Assembly (NCBI GenBank): GCA_900473045.1
Contig: UCKS01000008.1
Span: 11,971 to 75,970 of the forward strand
From: Hyphomicrobiales bacterium
GTDB lineage: Bacteria > Pseudomonadota > Alphaproteobacteria > Rhizobiales > Rhizobiaceae
Direction: 5' to 3'
DNA: 64,000 nucleotides
Shown here: one piece after another, positions 26,912 to 36,255 of the stretch
How the letters are laid out: every line of letters begins with the position of its first letter
How positions within the stretch are numbered: the first letter of the stretch is position 1
Notes under the pieces: model-generated
Seen by the model: only the letters and a program-made list of their open reading frames with translations
What the model was told of the DNA's origin: nothing
Database searches by the model: none
Translations under genes and position numbers: made by a program

Positions 26912-27649
26912 CTACCGGATGATGTTGAAAACCCATTCGAGGACCGGCGGCATGAACGGCGGATAAGCATGCAGCTCCGGATCGGCGGTACGAATGGCAA
27001 GGGCAGCGTCGATTTCAGGTTCCGGGTCGGCCGTGATATGGGCGTCGATAAGCGCGATCAGTTCCGCCGCCGTTTCGGTAAAATGATAGACACGGAAAAG
27101 CGTGACGACGCCCTCGCCGTGCAGGCCATGGAAACCGGACACGCTCACGGCGGCCGACAGCTGCAGCCCGGTCTCCTCCAGCACCTCGCGCGCCATGTTG
27201 CCGTCGATGTCGCAATATCCGTCGCGGATATCATCCGGATCGAGGGAGCCTGCCGCACAGTAGACACGGCCGGGATTGGCCGTGTGTTGCCCCATGCGGA
27301 TGGCGATCACGGCACCGTCGCAAGAAACGATCACCGGCAGGCCGAACAGATGGATGGCGGCCCCAGCGGGGCGGGTCTTGCGCCACAGCAGAAATGCCGA
27401 GAAGGGAACGATATGGCATTCACCCGAAATCGCGCCGTCCGTGAGCTCAAGCGCCCTCATCAGCAGCATACGGCCGTCGAACAGAGCAGGATTGGCGGCA
27501 AACTCCCTCTCCCAGTTGGTAGCGATCTCGGCCGTGTGGGAACGCAGATAGGGATGCGCCTCGCCGCTCACGCACACATTGATGCTGGTGACGGGAAAGA
27601 TCACGCCTTCATCGGGCAATCCGGAAACAGTGCTGGTGAGTTGCGACAT
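26912..27649 (-). CDS. NUDIX hydrolase family protein
   Basis: Protein of 245 residues with a NUDIX-like box in its middle: GSLDPDDIRDGYCDIDGN then AREVLEETGL, matching most of the consensus G-x5-E-x7-REUxEExGU except that the usual first Glu is Asp here. The N-terminal 120 residues are not typical NUDIX and may recognise the substrate. It likely hydrolyses a nucleoside diphosphate-linked compound. The ATG at 27649 has GAGG upstream; a GTG at 27673 that overlaps the preceding stop is the alternative. It follows the endonuclease/phosphatase gene after 20 bases. Confidence 0.78.
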   Translation of the reverse strand: MSQLTSTVSGLPDEGVIFPVTSINVCVSGEAHPYLRSHTAEIATNWEREFAANPALFDGRMLLMRALELTDGAISGECHIVPFSAFLLWRKTRPAGAAIHLFGLPVIVSCDGAVIAIRMGQHTANPGRVYCAAGSLDPDDIRDGYCDIDGNMAREVLEETGLQLSAAVSVSGFHGLHGEGVVTLFRVYHFTETAAELIALIDAHITADPEPEIDAALAIRTADPELHAYPPFMPPVLEWVFNIIR

Positions 27650-27669
27650 AAAATCGTGCCTCGGGAATT

Positions 27670-28776
27670 TCACACGTTAAGGGAGATGACGACCGGGCAG
27701 TGGTCGGAGGCTTTCGGCCGGTCCCAGCCGGTTCTTGGATAGCGTTCGACCTCCTGCCCCTGCGGAAAGATCGTCCGGTACGGCTGGCCGCCGCGGATGA
27801 TCTCCGGCACGCTGGCCGGGTTGCGCTCGGCAAGCGCCTTGGACAGCCAGATATAGTCGAGCTGGCAAAGATGCCGCTCGTCCGGTCCACGGCTGTGAAA
27901 CAGGGTCCAGCGATCGAGTTCCGGACGCCGGCGCATGACGTTTTCGACGAAACCGTCATGGCTGAGCACATCCAGCGCGCTCTGCGCCTCCTGCTGCGGC
28001 ACGAAACTATAGCCGTTGCGGCGGTCGCCCAGCACGTCGACCCGCTCCTGATAATCGTTCATGTCACCGCAGATGGCGAACATCTTGCCATCCAGATTAT
28101 CCGCTCCAAAGCGGTTTTCGATGATGCGGCGAACGGCGGCAACTTCGGCTGCACGCACCGGCATGGTTGCCGCGCGCCCGTCCAGTCCGTCACGCGCCGG
28201 CCCCATCGACTTGAAATGCACGACGAACAGCGTGAATGGCCGTCCGCCGATGCGGAAATCGAGTTCCAGGCAGTCGCGTTTGAAGATGCGGTCACCGGGC
28301 ACGTTGGTCGAAGCTAAAGCATCGTTGAACAGATCGAAATCGGCATAGGTGACGCCGGCATGCGATTTGACATCGACGCATTCGATCTTCTGGCCGTCGC
28401 GGGTTTCCTCGCGCACCAGAACGGCAACGTCGATGCCGCGGCTGTCATTGCCCTCGATCAGGTATTTCTGCCGGTAACCGTTGCCGACCATGCGAAACAG
28501 GTAACCGTATTCGAACGCCTGCAGCGCCGCCATGTTGTCGGCTTCCTGCAGGCAAAGAATATCGGCGTCGCAATCGGCAATGGCGAGCGCCGACATCTGC
28601 CTGGTATCATCGGTATAGGCGATGGTGCGGGCCTCTTCCAGCCGCTGGTATTCCGCCTCGGTCTTGACGTCGAACAGCCTGAGAACACGGTCCTGCTTGA
28701 GGTGGTTGCGAAAGCCGGAGAAATCGAACCGGCTCATCAGGTTCTCGATATTGAAGGTGGCAAGGCGAAGGGTCAT
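27670..28776 (-). CDS. Endonuclease/exonuclease/phosphatase family protein
   Basis: A 368-residue protein of the DNase I-like superfamily. Conserved blocks are visible: ATFNIENL at the start, ADILCLQEADN (catalytic Glu), the PFTLFVVHFKSM strand, GDMNDYQE (metal/phosphate-binding Asp and Asn) and the C-terminal ASDHCPVVI with the catalytic Asp-His. No signal peptide is visible. It sits 109 bases downstream of the iron-type ABC ATPase gene on the same strand and directly upstream of the NUDIX gene. The substrate could be nucleic acid, a phospholipid head group or an inositol phosphate. Confidence 0.85.
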   Translation of the reverse strand: MTLRLATFNIENLMSRFDFSGFRNHLKQDRVLRLFDVKTEAEYQRLEEARTIAYTDDTRQMSALAIADCDADILCLQEADNMAALQAFEYGYLFRMVGNGYRQKYLIEGNDSRGIDVAVLVREETRDGQKIECVDVKSHAGVTYADFDLFNDALASTNVPGDRIFKRDCLELDFRIGGRPFTLFVVHFKSMGPARDGLDGRAATMPVRAAEVAAVRRIIENRFGADNLDGKMFAICGDMNDYQERVDVLGDRRNGYSFVPQQEAQSALDVLSHDGFVENVMRRRPELDRWTLFHSRGPDERHLCQLDYIWLSKALAERNPASVPEIIRGGQPYRTIFPQGQEVERYPRTGWDRPKASDHCPVVISLNV

Positions 28777-28885
28777 CAACAATTTCCGTATGCAATCGCT
28801 GCGACTTTAGCCAATCGGCGGCAAAAGTCGAATGCCTTTCTCCCTGGGGCAATCCACCGGCAATGCTCCGGTTCCAACGGATATC

Positions 28886-29908
28886 TCAGAGCAGCCATCC
28901 CTGTCTGATCACAAACGGCTGCAGAACGCCGCAGTCCAGCGCATGGGTGGAATAGGCCCCGAGTTTCTGTCCACCCGCCGTGCGGAGTGACAGGGCAAAC
29001 CGTTCTCCCTCGAACACACAGGAGGTCACCTGGAGCAGGATGCCTGCGGGATCGGCAACCACGTGTTCGGAGCGCACGAGCACGGCACGGCTCGGTCCTG
29101 CCGCTTGCCGGAAGGCCATTTCCAGCGCTGGCCATGGCAGCAGGCGCGGCCCTTGATCCGGCAGTGCCAAGTCAAGAATAGCACCCTGCCCGACCAGCCC
29201 GCCGACGACACGGCCTTCGGGCCGGGCATAAATCTCCTGCGGCGACGCGACCTGCATCAACCGTCCCTCCGACATCACCGCAATGTCGGTCGCCAGCGCC
29301 ATCGCCTCGCCCTGATCGTGGGTCACGTAGATCATCGTCGCGCCAGACCGGGCATGGAATGCGCGAAAGGTTTCCTCCATCGCCGCCTTCAGGTGACGGT
29401 CGAGATTGGCCAGCGGCTCGTCCAGCAGCACCACGTCCGGGGAGGTGACGAGGCAGCGGGCAAGCGCCACGCGCTGCCTCTGACCGCCGGAAAGGTCGGC
29501 GGGACGGCGATTGGCGAATTCTTCGAGCTGGACAACCGAAAGCGCATCCTTGACGCGCGCCTGCCATGCATCCCCGGTGATGCCACGCACTTTCAGGGGA
29601 TAACCGACATTCTCAGCCACTGACATATGCGGCCAGAGCGCATAGGATTGAAACACCATCGCCATGTTGCGTTTTTCCGGCGGCAGCGCGCCGCTGGCGT
29701 CGGCAAGCGTGCGCTCACCCAGCATGATCGAGCCATCGGTCGGCTGCTCGAAACCGGCGATCATTCGCAGCACCGTCGTCTTGCCGCAGCCGGATGGCCC
29801 GAGCAGCGCCAGAAATCCTCCCTCGCGCACCGTCAGGGACACATCGGAAACGGCGGCGCGGCCTGTACCAAAATCCTTGGCGAGATGATTGAGGATCAGT
29901 TGCGCCAT
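28886..29908 (-). CDS. ABC transporter ATP-binding protein, iron(III)/FbpC type
   Basis: Importer ATPase of 340 residues. It carries Walker A GPSGCGKTTVLR (about residues 37-48), Q-loop MVFQSYALWPHMSV, signature [15 protein letters not shown], Walker B VVLLDEPLANLD and switch His in IYVTHDQGEA. A C-terminal TOBE-like domain follows. Its start overlaps the permease gene by 13 bases, so the pair is translationally coupled. Together with the next two upstream genes it forms an Fbp/Afu-type importer. Confidence 0.9.
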   Translation of the reverse strand: MAQLILNHLAKDFGTGRAAVSDVSLTVREGGFLALLGPSGCGKTTVLRMIAGFEQPTDGSIMLGERTLADASGALPPEKRNMAMVFQSYALWPHMSVAENVGYPLKVRGITGDAWQARVKDALSVVQLEEFANRRPADLSGGQRQRVALARCLVTSPDVVLLDEPLANLDRHLKAAMEETFRAFHARSGATMIYVTHDQGEAMALATDIAVMSEGRLMQVASPQEIYARPEGRVVGGLVGQGAILDLALPDQGPRLLPWPALEMAFRQAAGPSRAVLVRSEHVVADPAGILLQVTSCVFEGERFALSLRTAGGQKLGAYSTHALDCGVLQPFVIRQGWLL

Positions 29909-31590
29909 GGCAGAACGCCTCTTGGCAGGTGTTTCGCCAGCAGTTCCAAGAGCAACATGAGGATCACCACCATAATGACGACGAGGACGGAGAGCGCTGA
30001 GGCCAGATCGGAACTGCCGCTGTCGTCGAGATTGAAGATCGCAACGCCGAGCGTCTGCGTCCCCGCCGACCAGAGCAGCGCCGACACCGTCAACTCGCTG
30101 CAGGCAATCAGGAAGACGAGAATGACGGAGGCGCCCGCCGCCGGTGCAATCAGCGGAACGAGGATGTCGCGCATGCGCAGGCCGAAGCCTGCGCCGGAAA
30201 GCCGGGCTGCCTCTTCAAGCGACGGATCGAGTTGCAGGAAAGCGCTGGCCACGGGCTTCAGGCTGACGGCAAAGAAGCTGGAGAAATAGGCGATCAGGAT
30301 GATCCAGATCGTTCCATAGATCGAGACGTTGACGAGCGGCAATGGTGCGGCAAACAACAGGATGAAAGCCACGGCCAGCACGATGCCCGGAAGCGCATAG
30401 GGAATTTCGATCAGGCCGGTGAGGATATTGGCCAGCTTTCCCGGACGGCGGGCGAGCAGATAGGCGGTGAGCACGGTAAATAGCAGCAATCCGCAGGCCG
30501 TCGTCCCGGCCAGGAACAGCGAATTGGCAAATGCCCTCAGTGTCACGGACTGGCGAAACAGGATTTCGCTATAGGCCTGGAGCGACATGGTCTGGACGCT
30601 CAACGGCACGCCATAGGCCGGCACTAGCGAACTCGCGATAAGGGCTGCCAGCGGTGCCACGAGAACGAAGAAAAGCAGCAATGAAAAACCCACTTCAGCG
30701 ATCAGACGCCATGGCCCGAAAGAAAAGGCCGCACTCTGTCCCGACAGCCCGATGATGCGGTAATCCCTGCCTTTCAGTGCCCATTGCTGGATGACAAGGC
30801 CAAGCCCTGCGATAACAGCGATCACCATGGACAACTGCGACATCTCGGCGAACGTGCCCGCGCCAAAACTTGAAAGGCGGCTGTAGATCAGTGTCGGCAG
30901 CACGAAAATCGACGCGGGAATTCCGAGAATGGCCGGAATGCCGAAATTGCCAACGCCGGACACGAAGGCAATCGCCGCCCCGGCAATCAGTCCCGGCATC
31001 GCCAGCGGAAAAATGATATCGCGAAACACCCGCATCGGCGATGCGCCGGCCAGACGCGCCGCCTCGACACCGTCGCGCGGCAATGCGGCAAGCCCGGCCT
31101 TCAGCGCCAGAAACACCAGCGGCGCATGCTGGACACCCAAAAGCAGCACGATACCACCAAGCGAATAGAGCGGTTGTGGGCTCCCGAGCGGCGGCGCGAT
31201 GCCGAGCGTTTTCAACAGCGGGCTGGCCGGACCCGACATCTGCACCCAGGCCAACGCCGTCACCTGCGGCGGGATCATCATCGGCAGCACGAAGGCAAAG
31301 CTGAAGAAGCCTTTTGCGCGGATGTTGGTCAACGTTACGACAAAGGCGAAGGTCGCACCGAGCAACACCGAAATCACCATGCCACCGGTGGCGGTGGTCA
31401 GCGTGTTGCGGATGGCAAACCAGGTGGAAGGCTCGGAGAAAAGGCCGGTCGCCCTACCCTCGACCGAAAACCGCAATCCGGCATAGAGCAGCCGTGCCAG
31501 CGGCAGTCCGCTGAGCAGGCAGACGGCAATAATGACGAAAGGAAGCAGCCAGGCGGGCTGGCTGCTTCGACTGGCAAAAAGTCTGGGCAT
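29896..31590 (-). CDS. ABC transporter permease, iron(III)/FbpB type
   Basis: Double-length permease of 564 residues with about twelve membrane helices, the result of fusing two permease domains, as in FbpB. Two EAA loops are visible, one near residue 190 (EAARLAGASPMRVFRDIIF) and one near 490 (EEAARLSGAGFGLRMRDILV). The start lies 9 bases after the binding-protein gene. FbpB-type permeases serve ferric iron, but sister branches carry 2-aminoethylphosphonate or similar small anions. Confidence 0.9.
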   Translation of the reverse strand: MPRLFASRSSQPAWLLPFVIIAVCLLSGLPLARLLYAGLRFSVEGRATGLFSEPSTWFAIRNTLTTATGGMVISVLLGATFAFVVTLTNIRAKGFFSFAFVLPMMIPPQVTALAWVQMSGPASPLLKTLGIAPPLGSPQPLYSLGGIVLLLGVQHAPLVFLALKAGLAALPRDGVEAARLAGASPMRVFRDIIFPLAMPGLIAGAAIAFVSGVGNFGIPAILGIPASIFVLPTLIYSRLSSFGAGTFAEMSQLSMVIAVIAGLGLVIQQWALKGRDYRIIGLSGQSAAFSFGPWRLIAEVGFSLLLFFVLVAPLAALIASSLVPAYGVPLSVQTMSLQAYSEILFRQSVTLRAFANSLFLAGTTACGLLLFTVLTAYLLARRPGKLANILTGLIEIPYALPGIVLAVAFILLFAAPLPLVNVSIYGTIWIILIAYFSSFFAVSLKPVASAFLQLDPSLEEAARLSGAGFGLRMRDILVPLIAPAAGASVILVFLIACSELTVSALLWSAGTQTLGVAIFNLDDSGSSDLASALSVLVVIMVVILMLLLELLAKHLPRGVLPWRN

Positions 31591-31599
31591 GAGAACCGA

Positions 31600-32580
31600 T
31601 CAGTTGGTGCCGAAGATGCCGGAGAACGTCTTCAGGTCGCCTTCGGAATTCTTGACGGCTGCGGCCGCATCGATCGGCAGGACCTTGATGCTGTCACGCG
31701 CCGGAAAGCCTTCCGGAAGCGCTACGCCATTGCGAGCCGGGATATAACCGAGCTTGACGGAAACCTGCTGACCCTGTTCGGACAGGAGGAAATCGACGAA
31801 CTTCTTGGCCGTCTCGACATTCTTGGCGGTCTTCAGGATGGCGACCGGCTCGGTCACGGCGCTGACGCCTTCAGTCGGAAAGACGAACTCGACCGGTGCG
31901 CCCTTGGCTTTTTCGCGGATCGCCATGAAATCAACGACCATGCCATAAGCCTTTTCGCCGGTGGCGACGGCCTTCAGCACGCCGCCATTGCCGCCCGAAG
32001 CGGTGGCGCCATTTTCGGCGAGCGACTTGTAATAATCCCAGCCGAAACCATCAATGCCCGCCAGCGTCTGCGCATGGATCAGCGCTGCACCAGAGGTCAG
32101 CGGGCTCGGCATCGTCACCAGGCCCTTGGCTTCCGGCTTGGCCAGATCCTTCCAGCCGGCCGGCTTCATCGCCGCCGCCGTGTTGTAGATGATGCCGGTG
32201 GTGATCATCTTGGTCGAGTAGTAGGCGCCATCGGCATCATAGAGGGCTGCGTCATAGTTGGCCGCTTCCGGCGACTTGTAGGCCAGGAGCTGACCGGCTT
32301 CCTTCATGCGCTGCAGCGTCACTGTGTCGGCGATCAGAAGCACGTCGGCAACCGGGTTGCCGGCTTCGATCTCGGCCATCAGCTTGGCCATGATCTTGGT
32401 CGTGCCGTCGCGCACCCATTCGACGTCGACGCCCGGATTGGCAGCCTTGAAGGCATCGACCGTCGCCTGCGCATCTTCATTCGGCTGGCTGGTGTAGAGC
32501 ACCAGGTTTTCTGCATGTGCCGAAACGGCAATCAGGCTGGCGGCAACAAGTGCGGTGAACGCACCAAGCAACGTCTTCAT
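31600..32580 (-). CDS. ABC transporter substrate-binding protein, iron(III)/FbpA-like
   Basis: Periplasmic binding protein of 326 residues. The signal peptide ends near VSAHA, then the mature start ENLVLYTSQPNEDAQATVDA. A tyrosine pair in DADGAYYSTKMITTGIIYN is placed like the iron-ligand tyrosines of FbpA, although in this family such positions can also serve other ligands. It is the first gene of the fbp-like operon, divergent from the ion channel gene with 243 bases between. No Fur or Irr box is obvious in that gap. A phosphonate-type ligand is the main alternative. Confidence 0.87.
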   Translation of the reverse strand: MKTLLGAFTALVAASLIAVSAHAENLVLYTSQPNEDAQATVDAFKAANPGVDVEWVRDGTTKIMAKLMAEIEAGNPVADVLLIADTVTLQRMKEAGQLLAYKSPEAANYDAALYDADGAYYSTKMITTGIIYNTAAAMKPAGWKDLAKPEAKGLVTMPSPLTSGAALIHAQTLAGIDGFGWDYYKSLAENGATASGGNGGVLKAVATGEKAYGMVVDFMAIREKAKGAPVEFVFPTEGVSAVTEPVAILKTAKNVETAKKFVDFLLSEQGQQVSVKLGYIPARNGVALPEGFPARDSIKVLPIDAAAAVKNSEGDLKTFSGIFGTN

Positions 32581-32823
32581 CGGTCTTCATCCCAAGTGAA
32601 CAGATGCAGCGATGGATAGTGGCGGCAATTGACAGGCATGTGACACTGCCTTGGCAACACGCAGAGAATAAACAGCCCGCCACAAGCGTGATGTGGATAG
32701 ATAGCCGGATGGCTAGATGAACATTACTGGGTGCATTGGCACTCAGCGACCTAAACCTGTTGAATATATTAGAAATATCTGCGATCCGAGCGAAGCGCAT
32801 AAGACGGGGCCAAGGGAAAATCG

Positions 32824-34725
32824 ATGAGCAAGACAACGTCATGGGGCGCACGACTGCGATATGAGTTCGACAAGAGCATGGCCGGAGGATCGATTGCCCT
32901 GATTGGCTGGCTGGCGGTCATCTCGTTGATCGTCATCATCATTGCCGGTGCCTTCCTCGCCCTTACCCAGATCGCCCCAGAAGGCGGCCAGCCGGTAAGC
33001 TTCATCGAAGGCGCCTGGGAATCGCTGATGCGTACCATGGATGCAGGCACAATGGGCGGCGATCTCGGCTGGAGTTTCCGCGGTGTCTCGCTGTTCGTCA
33101 CCATCGCCGGCATCTTCGTCTTCTCGGCCCTGATCGGTGTTCTCAGCACAGGCCTGGAAAACAAACTTGAAGAACTGCGCAAGGGCCGCTCGCAGGTGCT
33201 GGAAAACGACCACACGATCATTCTCAACTGGTCGCCCTCGATCTTCGACGTCATCTCCGAACTGGTCATCGCCAATGCCAGCCGTAAGAAGCCACGCATC
33301 GTCATCATGGCCCACAAGGACAAGGTGGAGATGGAAGACGAGATCGCCACCAAGGTGGCCGACCTCAAGAACACCAAGATCATCTGCCGCAGCGGCGACC
33401 CGACCGATCTCTACGACCTCAATATCGTCAACCCGGAAACCTCACGCTCGGTTATCGTGCTGTCGCCGGAAGGCGACGATCCGGATTCGCAGGTGATCAA
33501 GAGCGTGCTTGCGCTGGTCAACGCCCCCAACCGCCGCGCCAAGCCTTACCAGATCGCCGCAGAAATCCGCGACAGCAAGAACGCCGAGGTTGCGCGCATC
33601 GTCGGCGGCAACGAGTTACAGCTTATTCTGGCCGACGACTTGATTTCCCGCATCGTCGTGCATTCCAGCCGTCAGTCCGGCTTGAGCGCCGTCTATTCCG
33701 AACTGCTCGATTTCGACGGCTGCGAGATTTACACGCTGGAACAGCCTGACATCACCGGCAAGAGCTTTGCCGCCGCCGTGATGGCCTACGAGACATCGAC
33801 GCTGATCGGCCTTTGCGAAGAGGACGGCAAGGTCCATCTCAACCCGCCGCCCGGCCGGATCTTCAAGCCGGGCGAACGCGCCGTTATCATCGCTGAGGAC
33901 GATGCCGCGATCAAATCTGGCGGCAACGAAATCCATATCGAGAAGGACGCCATCCTTCCGCCGGCGGTGCGTGAACAAGGTCCTGAACGAACACTGTTGC
34001 TCGGCTGGAACCGGCGTGGACCGATCATCACCTTCGAACTGTCGCGTTACGTCGCACCCGGCTCCCTGCTGACGATTGCCGCCGACACGCCGGAACTCGA
34101 GGATGAAATCGCCGCCCTCAAGGTGGCCAACGGCAATATGGCCGTCGACTACCGCGTCATCAATACCAGCAACCGCGCGGAGCTCGATGCTCTGGATATT
34201 CCAAGCTATGATCACGTGCTCGTTCTCGGCTATAGCGACCATATGGCACCGCAGCCGGCAGACACCCGCACGCTGGTGACGCTGCTGCAGCTGCGCAAGA
34301 TCGCAGAACACGCCGGCCGCCATATCAGCGTCGTCAGCGAGATGACCGACGTGCGCAACCGCGAACTGGCCGAAGTCACCCGCGCCGACGATTTCGTCGT
34401 CAGCAACAAGCTGGTCAGCCTGATGCTGGCACAGGCTTCCGAAAACGAGCGCATGGCCGCCATCTTCGACGAGCTTCTCGACGAGGATGGATCGGAAATC
34501 TACATGCGCCCGGTCAGCGACTATGTCGCCATCGGCGAACCCGTCACCTTCTACACCATCTGCCTTGCAGCGCTTCGGCGCGGCGAAGTGGCGATCGGCT
34601 ACCGCCGCCAGCGCGGCGAGGATCAGGACCAGCGCAAGCTTGGTGGCGTCACGGTCAATCCGTCGAAGTCCGAGAAGCTGCTCTACAGCACCGCCGACCG
34701 GGTCATCGTGCTGGCAAAGGATTGA
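32824..34725 (+). CDS. CASTOR/POLLUX-type ion channel with tandem RCK-like domains
   Basis: Cation channel-like membrane protein of 633 residues, related to plant CASTOR and POLLUX/DMI1. There is a helix at about 23-50 and a pore region with MRTMDAGTMGGD, which corresponds to the ADAGN-type filter of the plant proteins. A second helix (about 86-108) and then long cytoplasmic RCK-like regulatory domains follow: first Rossmann core HTIILNWSPSIFDVISEL from about 132, second core RTLLLGWNRRGPIITFELS from about 390. The start ATG at 32824 follows a weak GGGAAAATCG. Bacterial members have unclear roles in ion balance. Confidence 0.87.
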   Translation: MSKTTSWGARLRYEFDKSMAGGSIALIGWLAVISLIVIIIAGAFLALTQIAPEGGQPVSFIEGAWESLMRTMDAGTMGGDLGWSFRGVSLFVTIAGIFVFSALIGVLSTGLENKLEELRKGRSQVLENDHTIILNWSPSIFDVISELVIANASRKKPRIVIMAHKDKVEMEDEIATKVADLKNTKIICRSGDPTDLYDLNIVNPETSRSVIVLSPEGDDPDSQVIKSVLALVNAPNRRAKPYQIAAEIRDSKNAEVARIVGGNELQLILADDLISRIVVHSSRQSGLSAVYSELLDFDGCEIYTLEQPDITGKSFAAAVMAYETSTLIGLCEEDGKVHLNPPPGRIFKPGERAVIIAEDDAAIKSGGNEIHIEKDAILPPAVREQGPERTLLLGWNRRGPIITFELSRYVAPGSLLTIAADTPELEDEIAALKVANGNMAVDYRVINTSNRAELDALDIPSYDHVLVLGYSDHMAPQPADTRTLVTLLQLRKIAEHAGRHISVVSEMTDVRNRELAEVTRADDFVVSNKLVSLMLAQASENERMAAIFDELLDEDGSEIYMRPVSDYVAIGEPVTFYTICLAALRRGEVAIGYRRQRGEDQDQRKLGGVTVNPSKSEKLLYSTADRVIVLAKD

Positions 34726-34786
34726 GCAGGGACGGTAAAATGAAGAGGGAGGTCTCCCAGCCCCCAATCAAAATGCGGGATACTTT

Positions 34787-34886
34787 CTGTCGCAAAGTTC
34801 CGACTTTTGCGAATGGTTTTTGCGACAGGCGTTGCGGGGGAATTCAGTGCTTGGGGTCTTGTCGCGTGTTTTAGGAATTTCGCGAC
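34787..34886. repeat. Two inverted repeats with GTCGCA/GTCGCG arms (intergenic hairpin element)
   Basis: Downstream of the ion channel gene are two inverted repeats in a row. The first has perfect arms CTGTCGCAAA (34787-34796) and TTTGCGACAG (34819-34828). The second has arms GTCGCG (34861-34866) and CGCGAC (34881-34886). A related hairpin lies at 37888-37912. The nearby segments GTTTTTGCGAC and AATTCAGTG are shared with that copy in inverted orientation. Confidence 0.5.
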
Positions 34887-34944
34887 GTCTTGGCTGGGTG
34901 GATCATTGCGGACACCGCCCCGCCGAAGCGGGTGGCGTCCATGT

Positions 34945-35649
34945 TTACGGCACCTGCACGATGCGTCCATTGCCCCTGATCTCTGCACGCCGCATCTCCG
35001 GATGTCCCGATAACTGGACATTGCCGCTTCCGGAAATTGAAACATCCGCATCTACCTTCGCGGTGACCTTTGCATCGCCGCTCCCACGGATTTGCACCGT
35101 CGCCGATTGGGCAGTCAGGCCTTCAAACCGGGCTTCGCCAGAGCCGGAAATGCCGAGAGTAATTGCGTCTACAATTCCGGTCGCCGAGGAACTCCCGCTG
35201 CCCTTGATGTTCACCTGAAGCTCCTGCTGGTTGATCTCCGACAGGGCCAAGTTGCTATTGCCGAGCAAATCCCATCTGGTGATGGCTGGCCCCGATAGCT
35301 TGACCTCAAGCCGCGACGCAGACCAGCCAGGCGCGCAATCCAAGCCCAGTCGGCCGGATTCGATGCGCAAGTGACCGAGCAGCGCTGAGTCTCCGCTGAC
35401 GACAACCTCTGCCTTTCCCCCTGGTCGATAGTGTATGGAGCCAGGCAGGTCGATCACCAGCCTGTCGCCCGCAATAAAAGGCAGCGTCATTTGCTGCTGC
35501 GTCCCGCTCGCAGGCTCGCACGTCGATCCCCCGTTCCATAAATAAGCTGCGCTGGCCCAGCCGGACCCGGAAAGAAAGGTTCCGAGCGTCAGAAAGGCAG
35601 CAGCACCGATCAGTCCCCCTGTCGCGATACATGCCAGTGTGCGGGTCAT
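34945..35649 (-). CDS. DUF2807 (head GIN) domain protein, exported
   Basis: Exported or membrane-anchored protein of 234 residues. An N-terminal hydrophobic helix (about 8-32) is followed by a beta-helix-like region full of the repeated G-S-G turn: VNIKGSGSSSATG, LGISGSGEARFEG, VQIRGSGDAKVTA and VSISGSGNVQLSG, spaced about 20 residues. This periodic pattern is the mark of DUF2807 adhesin-like domains. It is the third gene of a padR-DUF1700-DUF2807 unit, 33 bases after DUF1700. It may sense or respond to envelope stress; the function is unknown. Confidence 0.87.
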   Translation of the reverse strand: MTRTLACIATGGLIGAAAFLTLGTFLSGSGWASAAYLWNGGSTCEPASGTQQQMTLPFIAGDRLVIDLPGSIHYRPGGKAEVVVSGDSALLGHLRIESGRLGLDCAPGWSASRLEVKLSGPAITRWDLLGNSNLALSEINQQELQVNIKGSGSSSATGIVDAITLGISGSGEARFEGLTAQSATVQIRGSGDAKVTAKVDADVSISGSGNVQLSGHPEMRRAEIRGNGRIVQVP

Positions 35650-35682
35650 TTCTCGTCCCTTCGATAGCTTTGGTTGAAATTC

Positions 35683-36255
35683 TCAGTTGCCGATCCGATC
35701 CGGCCGGACCAGACGGAAATGCAATCGCGCATACTGGCCGAGTACGCGGATACCGCCGCCCAGCCCCATCAGAAGCAAAGCGCCGCCTCCAAGGAAGCCG
35801 CACACAAGTCCAGCGCCGATACAAAGGCGGGCCAGCAGAGCCGTCAGCACGTCACCTGGGTTAAAGAGCAAAGCCGCGACAATGACATTCAATCCGGCTG
35901 CTCCAATCGCCAACAGTCCAGCCGCAAACCCCACCGCCAGCAGAACTGCCAGTATCAGCAGCGGCAGCAGGAGAAGGAGATCGACGATAGCCAGTCCAGC
36001 CAAGGCCATGGCCGCCACGATAAGGTTCGAGAGGCTCCAATGTGTTTCGAAACGCCTCAGTCCGATGTCGGCCCGCAATTCCCGCGCGATCCTGGCAGGG
36101 TCGCCGAGTGCCGAGACCACCTCCGCTTCGCTGCGTCCCCGGCTCTCGGATTCGGTAAAATGCGCCGAATAGTCGGACATGATTTCTTCGATCTCTTCGC
36201 CTGGAAGACCGCCAAGCCCGTGTCGCAGCGTGTTCAGAAAGGCATCCTTGGTCAT
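35683..36255 (-). CDS. DUF1700 family membrane protein
   Basis: Protein of 190 residues. The N-terminal cytoplasmic part (MTKDAFLNTLRHGLGGLPGE, then SDYSAHFTESESRGRSEAEV and ALGDPARIARELR) is the conserved DUF1700 helical domain. Three to four hydrophobic helices follow (about residues 75-170). The start codon overlaps the padR stop by four bases (ATGA), which shows translational coupling. DUF1700 proteins are usually found next to PadR regulators, as here. Confidence 0.9.
   Translation of the reverse strand: MTKDAFLNTLRHGLGGLPGEEIEEIMSDYSAHFTESESRGRSEAEVVSALGDPARIARELRADIGLRRFETHWSLSNLIVAAMALAGLAIVDLLLLLPLLILAVLLAVGFAAGLLAIGAAGLNVIVAALLFNPGDVLTALLARLCIGAGLVCGFLGGGALLLMGLGGGIRVLGQYARLHFRLVRPDRIGN

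Noticed and set aside
31126..32619. Open frame of 497 codons on the plus strand
   Set aside because: Antisense to the iron-type permease and binding protein genes, both with clear motifs.
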